Shown one piece after another: positions 8,235 through 17,923 of a stretch of 64,000 nt of DNA; position 1 is the stretch's first letter; every line of letters begins with the position of its first letter. Position numbers and translations under genes: made by a program. The notes under the pieces were generated by a model, which worked only from the letters and a program-made list of their open reading frames with translations, ran no database searches and was not told where the DNA came from. Origin of the DNA: Ornithinibacillus massiliensis (lineage in GTDB: Bacteria > Bacillota > Bacilli > Bacillales > Amphibacillaceae); the NCBI RefSeq assembly GCF_018310345.1, contig NZ_JAGXBY010000002.1, positions 744,001 to 808,000 on the forward strand, read 5' to 3'.

Positions 8235-10085
8235 TTATTCAGCCTCCTTTTCGAGATCTTCTTTATGGATATGATATCCAAGGTCATCTTTCAGTGAGCG
8301 AAGTAGCATACATAATAATGCTAGCCCCATGCCACCGAAAAGCAATACATAAGCAAAAGTAGATTGATTATGGTAAATAAACCCGAATCCTGCAATAAAG
8401 AAACCTAATGACATAATAAACGGTAGAATAGATCCATTTGGCATATGGATATCTCCTACAGGTTCTGCAGGTGTCATTTTACCATTACCTTCCATCTTCT
8501 CAATCCATAATGCATCAAGTCCACGAACAAGTGGAAGTTGTTTAAAGTTATAATGTGGTGGCGGTGAAGCAACTGCCCACTCTAATGTACGTCCATCCCA
8601 TGGATCTTGCGGTGCAGGCTTTTCTTTAAACCAAGAATAAAATGCATTGAATAAGAATACTAGTACACCGAATGTCATAAAGAAGGCACCGACTGTACTA
8701 ATAGCGTTACCTACATCCAACCCTTGATCTTTTAAGAAAACCCAATAGCGACGAGGCATACCCATTAGCCCAAGGAAATGTTGGATAAAGAATGTTAAAT
8801 GGAATCCAATAAAGAATGTCCAGAATGCAAGCTTACCTAATTTCTCATTAAGAATTCTTCTAAACATTAATGGCCACCAGTAATGTAGTGCTGCAAGAAT
8901 TCCAAATACTACCCCACCAACAATTACATAATGGAAGTGGGCTACAACGAAGTAAGAATCATGGTATTGATAATCCGCAACAGAAGTTGCTACCATAACC
9001 CCTGTCATTCCACCTAGTGTAAAGGAAGGAATGAATCCTAATGACCAAAGCATTGCACTATTGATTGTAATATTTCCACCCCAGAGGGTTAGTAACCAGT
9101 TGAAAATCTTAATACCAGTTGGAACAGCGATTGCCATCGTAGCGATAGCGAAAATAGAATTCGCAACTGGACCCATACCTACTGTAAACATATGGTGAGC
9201 CCATACCATAAAGCCTAAGAACGCAATAAGGATTGTCGCAAATACCATTGCTGTATATCCAAATAGACGCTTTTTAGAGAATGTCGCAAAAATTTCACTA
9301 AAAATACCGAACGCTGGCAAGATTAGAATATAAACTTCTGGGTGTCCAAAGATCCAGAATAGATGTTGCCAAATGATGCTGTTACCACCAAGTGCTACAT
9401 CAAAGAATGCTGAATCAAACATACGGTCGAACATTAGTAAGAATAAACCAACTGTTAAGGCTGGAAATGCAAATAATATTAATACGCTGATTACGAATGT
9501 TGTCCATGTGAATAATGGCATACGCATATATGTCATACCAGGTGCACGCATATTAACAATCGTTACGAGGAAGTTAATTCCCCCCATTAACGTACCAGCA
9601 CCCGATATCTGTAGACCTAGAATATAATAATCTACACCATGTCCTGGCGATGACGTTGATAGTGGAGTATATGCTGTCCAACCAGCATCTGGTGCACCAG
9701 TTAACCAGCTGACATTTAGCATAATTCCACCAAACAAGAATAACCAAAAACCTAATGCATTAACAAATGGAAACGCAACATCACGAGCACCAATTTGTAA
9801 CGGCATGACGACGTTCATTAATCCTAGTAATATTGGCATGGCCGCAAAGAAAATCATCGTTGTTCCATGCATAGTAATCATTTCATTATATAGACCAGCA
9901 GATATAAAATCGTTCTCTGGTTTCATTAGTTGAATACGAATAATTAAAGCTTCTAATCCACCGAGTAGGAAAAAGAAACCCCCACCATAAAGATATAGTT
10001 TACCTATTTTTTTATGGTCAACAGTCGTTAAATAATCCCATAATACGGCAGCGAAGCTTGTTTTCTGAGCAGTTGCTGAACTCAC
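8235..10085 (-). CDS. ctaD: Cytochrome c oxidase subunit I (CtaD)
   Basis: The catalytic subunit with heme a, heme a3 and CuB, reducing oxygen to water and pumping protons. The 616-residue protein shows MHGTTMIFF (heme a ligand region), WIFGHPEVYILILPAFG (CuB histidine with the linked tyrosine), AHHMFTVGM, and HDSYFVVAHFHYVIVGG with the heme ligands. About 14 membrane segments include the carboxy extension common in Bacillus. The start is GTG at 10085, with GGGAGG eight bases before; an upstream in-frame start overlaps that site. Second gene of ctaCDEF. Confidence 0.97.
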   Translation of the reverse strand: MSSATAQKTSFAAVLWDYLTTVDHKKIGKLYLYGGGFFFLLGGLEALIIRIQLMKPENDFISAGLYNEMITMHGTTMIFFAAMPILLGLMNVVMPLQIGARDVAFPFVNALGFWLFLFGGIMLNVSWLTGAPDAGWTAYTPLSTSSPGHGVDYYILGLQISGAGTLMGGINFLVTIVNMRAPGMTYMRMPLFTWTTFVISVLILFAFPALTVGLFLLMFDRMFDSAFFDVALGGNSIIWQHLFWIFGHPEVYILILPAFGIFSEIFATFSKKRLFGYTAMVFATILIAFLGFMVWAHHMFTVGMGPVANSIFAIATMAIAVPTGIKIFNWLLTLWGGNITINSAMLWSLGFIPSFTLGGMTGVMVATSVADYQYHDSYFVVAHFHYVIVGGVVFGILAALHYWWPLMFRRILNEKLGKLAFWTFFIGFHLTFFIQHFLGLMGMPRRYWVFLKDQGLDVGNAISTVGAFFMTFGVLVFLFNAFYSWFKEKPAPQDPWDGRTLEWAVASPPPHYNFKQLPLVRGLDALWIEKMEGNGKMTPAEPVGDIHMPNGSILPFIMSLGFFIAGFGFIYHNQSTFAYVLLFGGMGLALLCMLLRSLKDDLGYHIHKEDLEKEAE

Positions 10086-10129
10086 AAAATAAACCTCCCT
10101 TTTCAATCATACAAACCTTAAATCAAAAG

Positions 10130-11182
10130 TTAGTTACCCGCACTCTCCGGAGTAATTTCTGAAGGGCGTAACTGTAATAGATACTCTGCAATTAATGCAG
10201 CATCCTCTTCACTAACTGATGGGTACATACCAGTCATTTTATTTCCTGGTTTCATTTCTTCTGGATTTACAATCCACTGAATGATATTTTCTTTTGTCAT
10301 ATCTGCTGTACCTGCTAGTTTTGTACGGTCTCCAAAATTGGTTAAGTTAGGACCGACTGCTACAGGTGAAGATCCAATTGCGTGACATGCAATACAGTTG
10401 TTCTCTTCAAATAATGCTCTACCATCAACTGCTGTTTGTGTTTCTGGTTCTGTTTCTGGATCAAAGTTTTGCATATCAGCGACCCATTGGTCAAACTCTT
10501 CTTGACTTACTACGACAACCTTGAAGTCCATAAGTGAGTGTGAAGGTCCACAAAGCTCCGCACATTTACCCCAATACACACCTTCTTCATAAGCCTGAAG
10601 ATAAAATGTGTTTTCATTTTCTGGGTTAACATCAAGCTTACCAGAAAGTGCAGGAACCCATAATGAATGGATAACATCGGAAGATAACATGTTAAAGTAA
10701 ACTTTTTCACCTACAGGAATATATACATCCTGACTTGTTTGGATATCTAGTCCATCATAATCAAAATGCCACCAATATTGGTTACCGGTAACGTTAACAT
10801 TTAATGAATCACTAGCATCCGCTTCATCAGCTAAATCAAACGTATAGATTACTGTTGGCACCGCAATTACGATTAAAAGTAAAATCGGAATAACAGTCCA
10901 GATTGTTTCTAATGTTTGGTTTCCTTCAACTTGCTTTGGAATAACATCTTCTTGACCTTTTTTCTTACGGAATTTAATAAGCGCTACTGTAAATATAACC
11001 ATTACAATTACTAGAACAACAGTCATGATAACAGTAGGTAGAATAATTAGATCTAGAGATTTTTCCGCGCCGTAGCCTTTAGGGTTTAACGCTGTCAAGT
11101 TCTCCCTACCACAGGCTGATAGAAATAATGCTACTAAACCCAATAGGGATAATACTTTGAATCTTCCCATCCAACCTTTCAT
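10130..11182 (-). CDS. ctaC: Cytochrome c oxidase subunit II with fused cytochrome c (CtaC)
   Basis: A 350-residue lipoprotein subunit II. A signal with lipobox LSAC (Cys24), two membrane helices (about 45-70 and 95-115), the CuA domain with His172, Cys207, Cys211, His215 and Met218, and a carboxy cytochrome c domain with CIACH (263-267) and a likely Met ligand in NKMTGMYP. The fused heme c makes this a caa3 rather than an aa3 oxidase. It takes electrons from membrane cytochrome c outside the cell. First gene of ctaCDEF; GAGAGG precedes the ATG. Confidence 0.97.
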   Translation of the reverse strand: MKGWMGRFKVLSLLGLVALFLSACGRENLTALNPKGYGAEKSLDLIILPTVIMTVVLVIVMVIFTVALIKFRKKKGQEDVIPKQVEGNQTLETIWTVIPILLLIVIAVPTVIYTFDLADEADASDSLNVNVTGNQYWWHFDYDGLDIQTSQDVYIPVGEKVYFNMLSSDVIHSLWVPALSGKLDVNPENENTFYLQAYEEGVYWGKCAELCGPSHSLMDFKVVVVSQEEFDQWVADMQNFDPETEPETQTAVDGRALFEENNCIACHAIGSSPVAVGPNLTNFGDRTKLAGTADMTKENIIQWIVNPEEMKPGNKMTGMYPSVSEEDAALIAEYLLQLRPSEITPESAGN

Positions 11183-11241
11183 GTATTAATACCTCTCTTT
11201 CAAATTTTCCTTCCTTATATAGAAAATAGTAAGGATGATAA

Positions 11242-11418
11242 TTAGTAATGGGAAACCTTAATTATATATGTACCTATTCCCCATTCGTTATCGATACATT
11301 CCTTTTTAATACAATTTAAGAAGACAGTATTTAATATTCCTAACAAAGCTAAAAATATTGTATTTAAAAGGAAAGTAACTAAGGCAAGTACCAATTCATT
11401 CTTTTTCAGTAAATCCAT
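11242..11418 (-). CDS. Small membrane ORF in the usual ctaB position
   Basis: A 58-residue ORF not similar to anything I recognise. After MDLLKKNEL it has one long hydrophobic stretch (about residues 9-35, LVLALVTFLLNTIFLALLGI), then a Lys/Cys/Glu stretch and a short end. Its ATG overlaps the stop codon of the 23-codon ORF before it (TGATG), suggesting coupled translation; it has no ribosome binding site of its own at proper spacing. It ends 59 bases before ctaC. Ordinary Bacillus gene order would place ctaB, a protein of about 300 residues, here. Confidence 0.4.
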   Translation of the reverse strand: MDLLKKNELVLALVTFLLNTIFLALLGILNTVFLNCIKKECIDNEWGIGTYIIKVSHY

Positions 11419-11489
11419 CAAAATTTACTATCACTTTTTACTCCCGTATGTACAATAGCATCGCCCAATTTTTGAGGAAGTTGTCTCAT
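11418..11489 (-). CDS. 23-residue ORF coupled to the small membrane ORF
   Basis: A short frame starting MRQLPQKLGDAIVHTG with a GGGTG motif seven bases before the ATG. Its stop overlaps the start of the next ORF (TGATG). It may be a leader peptide that controls its neighbour, or the two could be halves of one about 80-residue protein split by a frame change. I do not recognise it. Confidence 0.3.
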   Translation of the reverse strand: MRQLPQKLGDAIVHTGVKSDSKF

Positions 11490-11671
11490 TTGAACGCACC
11501 CTGTATATCCCCCCTTTAACCCCCAAAATAAAAGGGACATATAAAAGAAGCATACTCATCCTAACATTGTTCATATTCCCATAAAGTATGCTATCTATTA
11601 ATGCTCATTGTATCACGGTTCCATCTTACAATCCATTTGCCTCTAGGATAACACTGTCATAATTCGCACGA

Positions 11672-11768
11672 ACTTCTGACAATTATGTGAATTTTATATT
11701 GTAAACAAATAAAAGGCTAAAACGCCTTCAAAAATTCAGCCACCTATGTAATTGCTTTCGTCAGAAGT
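11672..11768. other. Long interrupted inverted repeat upstream of ctaA
   Basis: ACTTCTGACAATTA at 11672-11685 can pair with TAATTG and TCAGAAGT near 11749-11768, giving 6 plus 8 base pairs around a six-base bulge. Inside lies a small AAGGC/GCCTT hairpin. It lies about 190 bases upstream of the probable ctaA start of transcription. The rest of the gap 11490-11950 shows a GCATACT/AGTATGC repeat (11549-11591) and a short T-rich hairpin at 11818-11841, but no gene. Confidence 0.4.
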
Positions 11769-11957
11769 TTAACTACTAATTTACAGTATATCCCCTATAT
11801 TATTTCTAGCAGACAATGAAAAACTTTGCAAGGGTTTTTTCTTATTTCAATCTGTTCGATATTTAAATCCATCTATTGTTTAACAATTCTGTGTCAATTG
11901 TCTTTATATTGCATAAAAGATTTGCTTTATACGCGAAAAAAAGATTATCATGGAGAG

Positions 11958-11966
11958 TGGTATAAT
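11958..11966 (+). promoter_or_regulatory. Extended -10 promoter for ctaA
   Basis: TGGTATAAT, a perfect extended -10 element, lies 50 bases ahead of the ctaA ATG. No good -35 box is seen at normal spacing, which is usual for extended -10 promoters. Confidence 0.55.
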
Positions 11967-12016
11967 AATATTGTCGTAATACATAACAACAAAGTAGAAG
12001 TGAGGATATTGATAGT

Positions 12017-12970
12017 ATGATAAAATTATTAAAATGGCTCTCGGTTCTAGCGGTCATCGGAATGACGTTTGTCCTTATCGGAGGGGCACTAGTGACTAAA
12101 ACCGAGTCAGGTGATGGGTGTGGTGATAGTTGGCCACTATGTAAAGGAGAATTAATTCCATCTGAAATCGATATGGAATTAATTATTGAATTGAGTCATC
12201 GTTTAGTATCTGGTTCTGTTGGTATTATCGTTCTTATCCTAGCTTATCTGTCTTGGAAGCATATTGGAAATATTAGGGAAGTGAAGTTTCTATCTATTTC
12301 CTCTGTTTTCTTTTTAGTTTTGCAAGGATTAATCGGTGCCGCCGCTGTAATGTGGGGACAATCTGACTTCGTTTTAGCAGCACATTTTGGAATTTCACTT
12401 ATTTCCTTTGCAACCATTTTCTTATTAATGTTACTTATTTTTGAAATTGATAAGAAATTTGATGCTGATTCACTTTACATAAAAAAGAAGCACCGTGTTG
12501 AAATCTATGCTCTAACCATATTTACCTTACTCGTTGTTTATACAGGCGCACTCGTAAGACATGTAAACGCAAACTTAGTTTGTGGGGATTGGCCGTTCTG
12601 TAAAAATACAGCACCATTCGATTTCTCAAGCTTTACATTTGAACAATGGATTCAAATGGGACATCGTTTGTTTGCTGGATTATTATTTATTTGGACACTA
12701 AGTCTATTTATTCGCATTCTAAAAGATTATCCAAAAAGTAACATTATGAAGTGGGGTTGGACAGCAACCTTTACATTGATACTTCTACAAGTTATATTTG
12801 GTGCTCTCATTATCTTTACGTTATTAAATTTAGGTGTCGCGTTAATGCATGCACTAGTTATTACATGTTATTTCGGAATGCTAAGCTATTTCTGTCTCTT
12901 ATCAACAAGAAGTGCTGTAATGGCTCGTAAAAACGCTATTCCAGAAGAGGCTCTTTCTAACATAAAATAA
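12017..12970 (+). CDS. ctaA: Heme A synthase CtaA
   Basis: CtaA oxidises the methyl group of heme O to give heme A for the oxidase encoded by the divergent ctaCDEF. The 317-residue protein has eight membrane segments in two similar halves. Visible landmarks are the cysteine pair in GDGCGDSWPLCKGE, the ELSHRLVSG motif with a heme-binding histidine, a second cysteine pair (NLVCGDWPFCKN) and a second histidine site GHRLFAG. Its substrate heme O is made by CtaB, which is not in this window. A strong terminator follows. Confidence 0.95.
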   Translation: MIKLLKWLSVLAVIGMTFVLIGGALVTKTESGDGCGDSWPLCKGELIPSEIDMELIIELSHRLVSGSVGIIVLILAYLSWKHIGNIREVKFLSISSVFFLVLQGLIGAAAVMWGQSDFVLAAHFGISLISFATIFLLMLLIFEIDKKFDADSLYIKKKHRVEIYALTIFTLLVVYTGALVRHVNANLVCGDWPFCKNTAPFDFSSFTFEQWIQMGHRLFAGLLFIWTLSLFIRILKDYPKSNIMKWGWTATFTLILLQVIFGALIIFTLLNLGVALMHALVITCYFGMLSYFCLLSTRSAVMARKNAIPEEALSNIK

Positions 12971-13009
12971 AAAAGTAACATCCTATACATCATTAAACAT
13001 AAACGAAGT

Positions 13010-13047
13010 AAAACCCCCGTATCCTTCTATCAAGATACGGGGGTTTT
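13010..13047. terminator. Bidirectional terminator between ctaA and pycA
   Basis: AAAACCCCCGTATC pairs with GATACGGGGGTTTT across a 9-base loop. With A's at one end and T's at the other it can serve both converging genes. Confidence 0.93.
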
Positions 13048-13107
13048 AAGGTAAGTTAACATTATTAACCCAATTACATCAGCACGCACTTTAAAAGCTG
13101 ATAAATT

Positions 13108-16100
13108 CTATTCCAATTCAATTAATAAATCATTCACTTCAATTGTGTCACCATTCTGTACATGGATAGCTTTTACTACACCGGTAAACGGAGCTTGAAC
13201 AGTTGTTTCCATCTTCATCGCTTCCGTAATAACTAGCTCATCGCCCTTTTCTACCTCTTGCCCTTTTTCACACACTACTTTAAGCACTGTTCCAGGCATC
13301 GTTGCTCCAATATGTTTACCATTCGTTTTATCTGCCTTCTGTCTTAACATAACATTCGTTTGGACACTCTTATCCCGGATATTAACTTGGCGAGCCTGGC
13401 CATTCAATTCAAAGTAAACTACTCTTGTACCATCTTCTCTAGGTTCAGAAATAGATACTAATTTAACAATCAGTGTTTTTCCTTGCTCGATCTCTACTTC
13501 AACTACTTCACCAATCTTCATCCCATAGAAGAATGTTGGTGAATCTAATACAGATACGTCCCCATATGATTCATAGAATTGGTGATAATCCATAAATACT
13601 TTCGGATATAAAGCATATGAAATCATATCAAAACTAGTTACTTGACGGTCTAATGTATTAAATAAGGTTTCCTTCAAGTGGTCAAAATTTACTGGATCTA
13701 ATAATTGTCCAGGTCTTTCTGTAATCGGCTTTTTTCCTTTTAAAATGATTCGCTGTAATTCTTTTGGAAATCCTTGATATGGCTGACCAATATAGCCACT
13801 AGCAAATTCTACGACTGAATCTGGAAAATCAATGGTTTCTCCCTTTTCGTATACATCATCTTCACTTAAATTGTTTTGTACCATGAATAGTGCCATATCC
13901 CCTACTACTTTTGATGAAGGGGTTACTTTTACTACATCACCAAACATATCATTCACACGACGATACATAGATTTTACTTCATCCCAGCGATCTCCTAAGC
14001 CTACAGCTTTTGCTTGCTGTCGTAAGTTAGAATATTGCCCACCAGGCATTTCATGTTGATATATTTCAGTATGCGGAGCATTCATACCACTCTCAAATTC
14101 TTGGTAATACTGCCGTAAAGATTCCCAATAATGACCTAGTTTCTCATAGTTTTCGATATCCACTTTCGGCTGTCGTTCTTTACCTTCTAACGCATGATAT
14201 AATGTTTGCGCACTTGGTTGTGAGGTTAGCCCTGCCATCGGTCCATTAGCAACATCAACAGCGTCTACTCCAGCATCAATCGCTCTAGCATACATATAAA
14301 CTCCATTTCCACTTGTGTCATGGGTATGAAGATGGATTGGAATATCAACTGTTTCTTTTAGCTCTGTTACTAAACGATACGCAGCTTCCGGTTTAAGTAA
14401 TCCAGCCATATCTTTAATTCCTAAAATATGCGCACCTGATTGTTCGAGCTCTTTAGCTAATTTCTTATAATAAGCTAAATCATATTTGGTACGGTTTGGA
14501 TCCAGAATGTCCCCTGTATAACACATAGCAACCTCTGCAATCTTATCATTATCCCGAACTGCTTGGATAGCAGGTCTCATACCATCTACCCAGTTTAAAC
14601 TATCAAAAATACGGAAAACATCTATTCCGCCATTTGCACTTTTTTCAACAAATTCCTGAATTAAGTTATCTGGATAATTTTTATATCCTACTGCATTACT
14701 TGCGCGTAGAAGCATTTGAAGTAATACGTTTGGCATTTTTTCTCGCAGCTTTAACAATCTTTCCCAAGGGTCTTCCTTAAGGAATCGATACGCAACATCA
14801 AAAGTTGCTCCTCCCCACATCTCCACAGAGAATAGGTTAGGTAAAAGTTTAGAAGTTGGCTCAGCTATTTTAACCAGATCCTTCGTACGAACTCGAGTCG
14901 CTAGTAACGATTGATGAGCATCTCTAAACGTCGTATCGGTTAATTGTACTACCTTCTGCTCTTTTAACCACTGCGCAAGCCCGTCTGGTCCTCTTTCATC
15001 AAGAATTTGCTTCGTTCCATGCGCATAATCAAGATGTTCTACATTTGGAACGATTGGTGTATCAAAGTTCGGTTTTTCTTTTTTAGTAATGCCTTCAAAT
15101 CCATTAACCGTTGTTTCCCCGATAAAGGTTAACATTTTTGTTCCACGGTCTTTTCGCTTAGGGAAAACAAATAATTCCGGCGTTTCATCTATAAAAGTCG
15201 TATTGTATTCACCAGTCATAAATTGATTGTGTAACATGACATTTTCTAAAAATGGAATATTCGTCTTAATACCTCGAATACGAAACTCTTTAAGATTACG
15301 CACCATTTTTAAAACAGCTTGTTCGAAAGTTAATGCCCAAGTAGACACCTTTACAAGCAATGAATCATAATGTGGGGTAATTTCTGCACCTTGGAATCCA
15401 TTTCCAGCATCTAAACGAACACCGAATCCACCACCAGTCCGATAAGCCATGATTTTCCCTGTATCTGGCATAAAATTATTTAATGGATCTTCTGTTGTTA
15501 CACGGGATTGAATAGCATAACCCTGAGTTGTAATCGATTCTTGTTCAGGAATTCCGATTGATGGTTCATGGATATGTTGACCATCCGCAATTTTGATTTG
15601 AGTTTGTACGATATCAACCCCAGTAATTAATTCTGTAATCGTATGCTCTACTTGAACGCGTGGATTTACCTCAATAAAATAAAAGTCATTTTCCTTCACT
15701 AAAAATTCAACCGTACCTGCGTTTACGTAGTTCACATTTTTCATTAGTTGAACAGCTGCAGAACAGATTCTCTCCCGTAATTCATCTGTTAATGATATAC
15801 TTGGCGCAACCTCTACTACCTTTTGGTGTCTACGTTGAATGGAGCAATCACGTTCATATAGATGAACAATATTTCCAAATTCATCCCCGATAATTTGAAC
15901 TTCTATATGCTTCGGTTGTTCTATTAATTTCTCAACATATACTTCTTCACTACCAAAAGCTGCTTTTGCTTCCGATTTAGCTCTTTCATAGCTTTCACGA
16001 ACATTATTGGCACTTCGTACAATCCGCATGCCACGTCCACCACCACCTAGAGCTGCTTTAATGATGATAGGATAGCCATGCTCCTGACCAAAAGCTTCTA

Positions 16101-16548
16101 CTTCCTCTAGCGACGTAACAGGACCATCACTACCTGGAATTACTGGAAGACCAGCTTTTTGTGCTTGTGTTCTTGCTCTTACTTTATCCCCAAACATATG
16201 TAAGTGTTCACTTTTAGGACCTATAAAGATTATACCTTCCTGCTCACAGCGTTTAGCAAATTCTATATTTTCCGATAGGAATCCATAACCAGGATGAATT
16301 GCATCTACCCCAACACGTTTGGCAATAGCTATAATTCCTTCAATATCCAAATAAGCATCAATAGGTTTTTTGCCTTCCCCTACCAAATAAGACTCATCTG
16401 CCTTATAGCGATGATAGGATCCTAAATCTTCTTTTGAATAAATAGCAACTGTTCGAATGTTTAACTCTGTGCATGCCCTAAACACACGGATTGCGATTTC
16501 CCCACGATTGGCAACGAGTACTTTTTTAATTTTATTTAACTTGACCAT
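13108..16548 (-). CDS. pycA: Pyruvate carboxylase
   Basis: A biotin enzyme that carboxylates pyruvate to oxaloacetate, refilling the citric acid cycle. The 1146-residue protein has a biotin carboxylase domain (about 1-450, with ALGGGGRGMR and the RDCSIQRRHQKV region), a carboxyltransferase domain (about 530-830, starting TFRDAHQSL with metal histidines in HLHTHDTSG), and a biotin carrier domain with EAMKME at the end (Lys about 1112). Length is standard. The ATG follows AGGAGG and overlaps the end of ftsW by 13 bases. In B. subtilis and Listeria the enzyme is linked to cyclic di-AMP signalling. Confidence 0.98.
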   Translation of the reverse strand: MVKLNKIKKVLVANRGEIAIRVFRACTELNIRTVAIYSKEDLGSYHRYKADESYLVGEGKKPIDAYLDIEGIIAIAKRVGVDAIHPGYGFLSENIEFAKRCEQEGIIFIGPKSEHLHMFGDKVRARTQAQKAGLPVIPGSDGPVTSLEEVEAFGQEHGYPIIIKAALGGGGRGMRIVRSANNVRESYERAKSEAKAAFGSEEVYVEKLIEQPKHIEVQIIGDEFGNIVHLYERDCSIQRRHQKVVEVAPSISLTDELRERICSAAVQLMKNVNYVNAGTVEFLVKENDFYFIEVNPRVQVEHTITELITGVDIVQTQIKIADGQHIHEPSIGIPEQESITTQGYAIQSRVTTEDPLNNFMPDTGKIMAYRTGGGFGVRLDAGNGFQGAEITPHYDSLLVKVSTWALTFEQAVLKMVRNLKEFRIRGIKTNIPFLENVMLHNQFMTGEYNTTFIDETPELFVFPKRKDRGTKMLTFIGETTVNGFEGITKKEKPNFDTPIVPNVEHLDYAHGTKQILDERGPDGLAQWLKEQKVVQLTDTTFRDAHQSLLATRVRTKDLVKIAEPTSKLLPNLFSVEMWGGATFDVAYRFLKEDPWERLLKLREKMPNVLLQMLLRASNAVGYKNYPDNLIQEFVEKSANGGIDVFRIFDSLNWVDGMRPAIQAVRDNDKIAEVAMCYTGDILDPNRTKYDLAYYKKLAKELEQSGAHILGIKDMAGLLKPEAAYRLVTELKETVDIPIHLHTHDTSGNGVYMYARAIDAGVDAVDVANGPMAGLTSQPSAQTLYHALEGKERQPKVDIENYEKLGHYWESLRQYYQEFESGMNAPHTEIYQHEMPGGQYSNLRQQAKAVGLGDRWDEVKSMYRRVNDMFGDVVKVTPSSKVVGDMALFMVQNNLSEDDVYEKGETIDFPDSVVEFASGYIGQPYQGFPKELQRIILKGKKPITERPGQLLDPVNFDHLKETLFNTLDRQVTSFDMISYALYPKVFMDYHQFYESYGDVSVLDSPTFFYGMKIGEVVEVEIEQGKTLIVKLVSISEPREDGTRVVYFELNGQARQVNIRDKSVQTNVMLRQKADKTNGKHIGATMPGTVLKVVCEKGQEVEKGDELVITEAMKMETTVQAPFTGVVKAIHVQNGDTIEVNDLLIELE

Positions 16549-17717
16549 CTTGTTCCTCCTTTAATAAATGGATTATTTGGTATATCTTGTTTCATTGCAG
16601 GAACTGGTTCACGTTCCTGTTTTTTCACATTCATCGCAATATTATTTAATACTCCCATGGATACTAATAATATGAGTAATGAAGATCCACCGTAGCTAAC
16701 AAATGGTAACGTAACACCCGTTATCGGTAAAATACCACTTGCCGATCCCAAGTTAATAAATGTTTGTATACCTACCATAGAAGAAATACCTAGCGCTAGT
16801 AACGCTCCAAAACTATCCTTACATTTACGTGAAATAAATATTCCCCGTAATACAATGATCGCTAGAGCACCAATAACAATGATGACACCTAGAAAACCCA
16901 ACTCTTCAGCAATTACAGCCATAATGAAGTCCGTATGTGGACCAAATAAGTACCCTAGCTTTTGTACCCCTTGTCCAAGACCTTCTCCTGTTACCCCTCC
17001 AACACCAATGGCTACATACGATTGGATTAATTGATAGCCATCAAGATGTGGTGACTCAAATGGTGCATAGGCCCCCGTAAAACGGCTAATCCTTTCATCA
17101 GTTACCATATTAGGAACGGCGATTGCTAATAATAATAACCCTATTGCAACTAATATAAATAAATGTTTAAAACGGATACCTGAACTAAATATGACGGTAC
17201 ACGCTATTAAAAAGATAATGGCAGCTGTTCCAATATCAGGCTGAGCTACAATTAATGCTAGAATAAACCCTGTTAAAATTAAAGGTGGTAATACCCCTCG
17301 ATTGAAATTATTGATATATGCCTGTTTCTTTGAATATACGGAAGCTAGATACATGATGATACCAAGCTTAGCAAATTCAGAAGGTTGTAAATTAATCGGC
17401 CCGATATTTATCCAGGATTTTGCGTTACCCGCAGAATACCCAAAAAACCTTACCGCTAACAACAGTAGTATGACCCCTAAAACGATTAATTTGATTAATT
17501 TTTGATACTTTTTATAGGGAAAAAAGGTCGCAAATAGAAATCCAAATAATCCTATTGCAAACCATTGTAATTGCCTCAGTAAATAATGATTGCTTTCATA
17601 GCCCTCCACTATTGCTAGCACCATGCTCGCACTATAAATCATCACAACACCAAATCCACTTAATATTAATGGTGTTATAAGAAGTGTAAAATCAAATTCT
17701 TTTAATTTTGTTAACAT
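16536..17717 (-). CDS. ftsW: FtsW/RodA/SpoVE family peptidoglycan polymerase
   Basis: FtsW polymerises lipid II into glycan strands at the division septum with a partner class B PBP. The 393-residue protein has ten membrane segments and SEDS landmarks: LQPSEFAKLGIIMYLA, AQPDIGTAAI with the catalytic-type aspartate, GHTDFI-like GPHTDFIMAVIAEELG, and GVTLPFVSYGGSS. The start at 17717 has GGAGAG seven bases upstream. Its last 13 bases overlap pycA, so the two are translationally coupled. A terminator after ylaN suggests ftsW has a separate promoter. Confidence 0.93.
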   Translation of the reverse strand: MLTKLKEFDFTLLITPLILSGFGVVMIYSASMVLAIVEGYESNHYLLRQLQWFAIGLFGFLFATFFPYKKYQKLIKLIVLGVILLLLAVRFFGYSAGNAKSWINIGPINLQPSEFAKLGIIMYLASVYSKKQAYINNFNRGVLPPLILTGFILALIVAQPDIGTAAIIFLIACTVIFSSGIRFKHLFILVAIGLLLLAIAVPNMVTDERISRFTGAYAPFESPHLDGYQLIQSYVAIGVGGVTGEGLGQGVQKLGYLFGPHTDFIMAVIAEELGFLGVIIVIGALAIIVLRGIFISRKCKDSFGALLALGISSMVGIQTFINLGSASGILPITGVTLPFVSYGGSSLLILLVSMGVLNNIAMNVKKQEREPVPAMKQDIPNNPFIKGGTRWSS

Positions 17718-17851
17718 CGTTTCTCTCTCCAATTGTGATAACTGAATATAATTAGCTATCCGTGCAAGTCTATTGGTAATTAATCAATTTTCAATGAATT
17801 AGGTCTATTCGTCAAGTGGTAAATGTCTTGTCAAGTCCCACTTACTTAAAC

Positions 17852-17890
17852 AAAAAAACCTTGCCATTTCATATGCAGGCAAAGTTTTTA
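17852..17890 (-). terminator. Terminator after ylaN
   Basis: On the minus strand AAAACTTTGCC pairs with GGCAAGGTTTT across a loop, followed by T's. It separates ylaN from ftsW. Confidence 0.8.
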
Positions 17891-17923
17891 CCAAAAAATC
17901 TTTCCACACGAAATGCATAAGTG

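Noticed and set aside
11826..12057. Two 64-codon frames on opposite strands upstream of ctaA
   Set aside because: They overlap the ctaA promoter and start, and neither has a good ribosome binding site or recognisable content.
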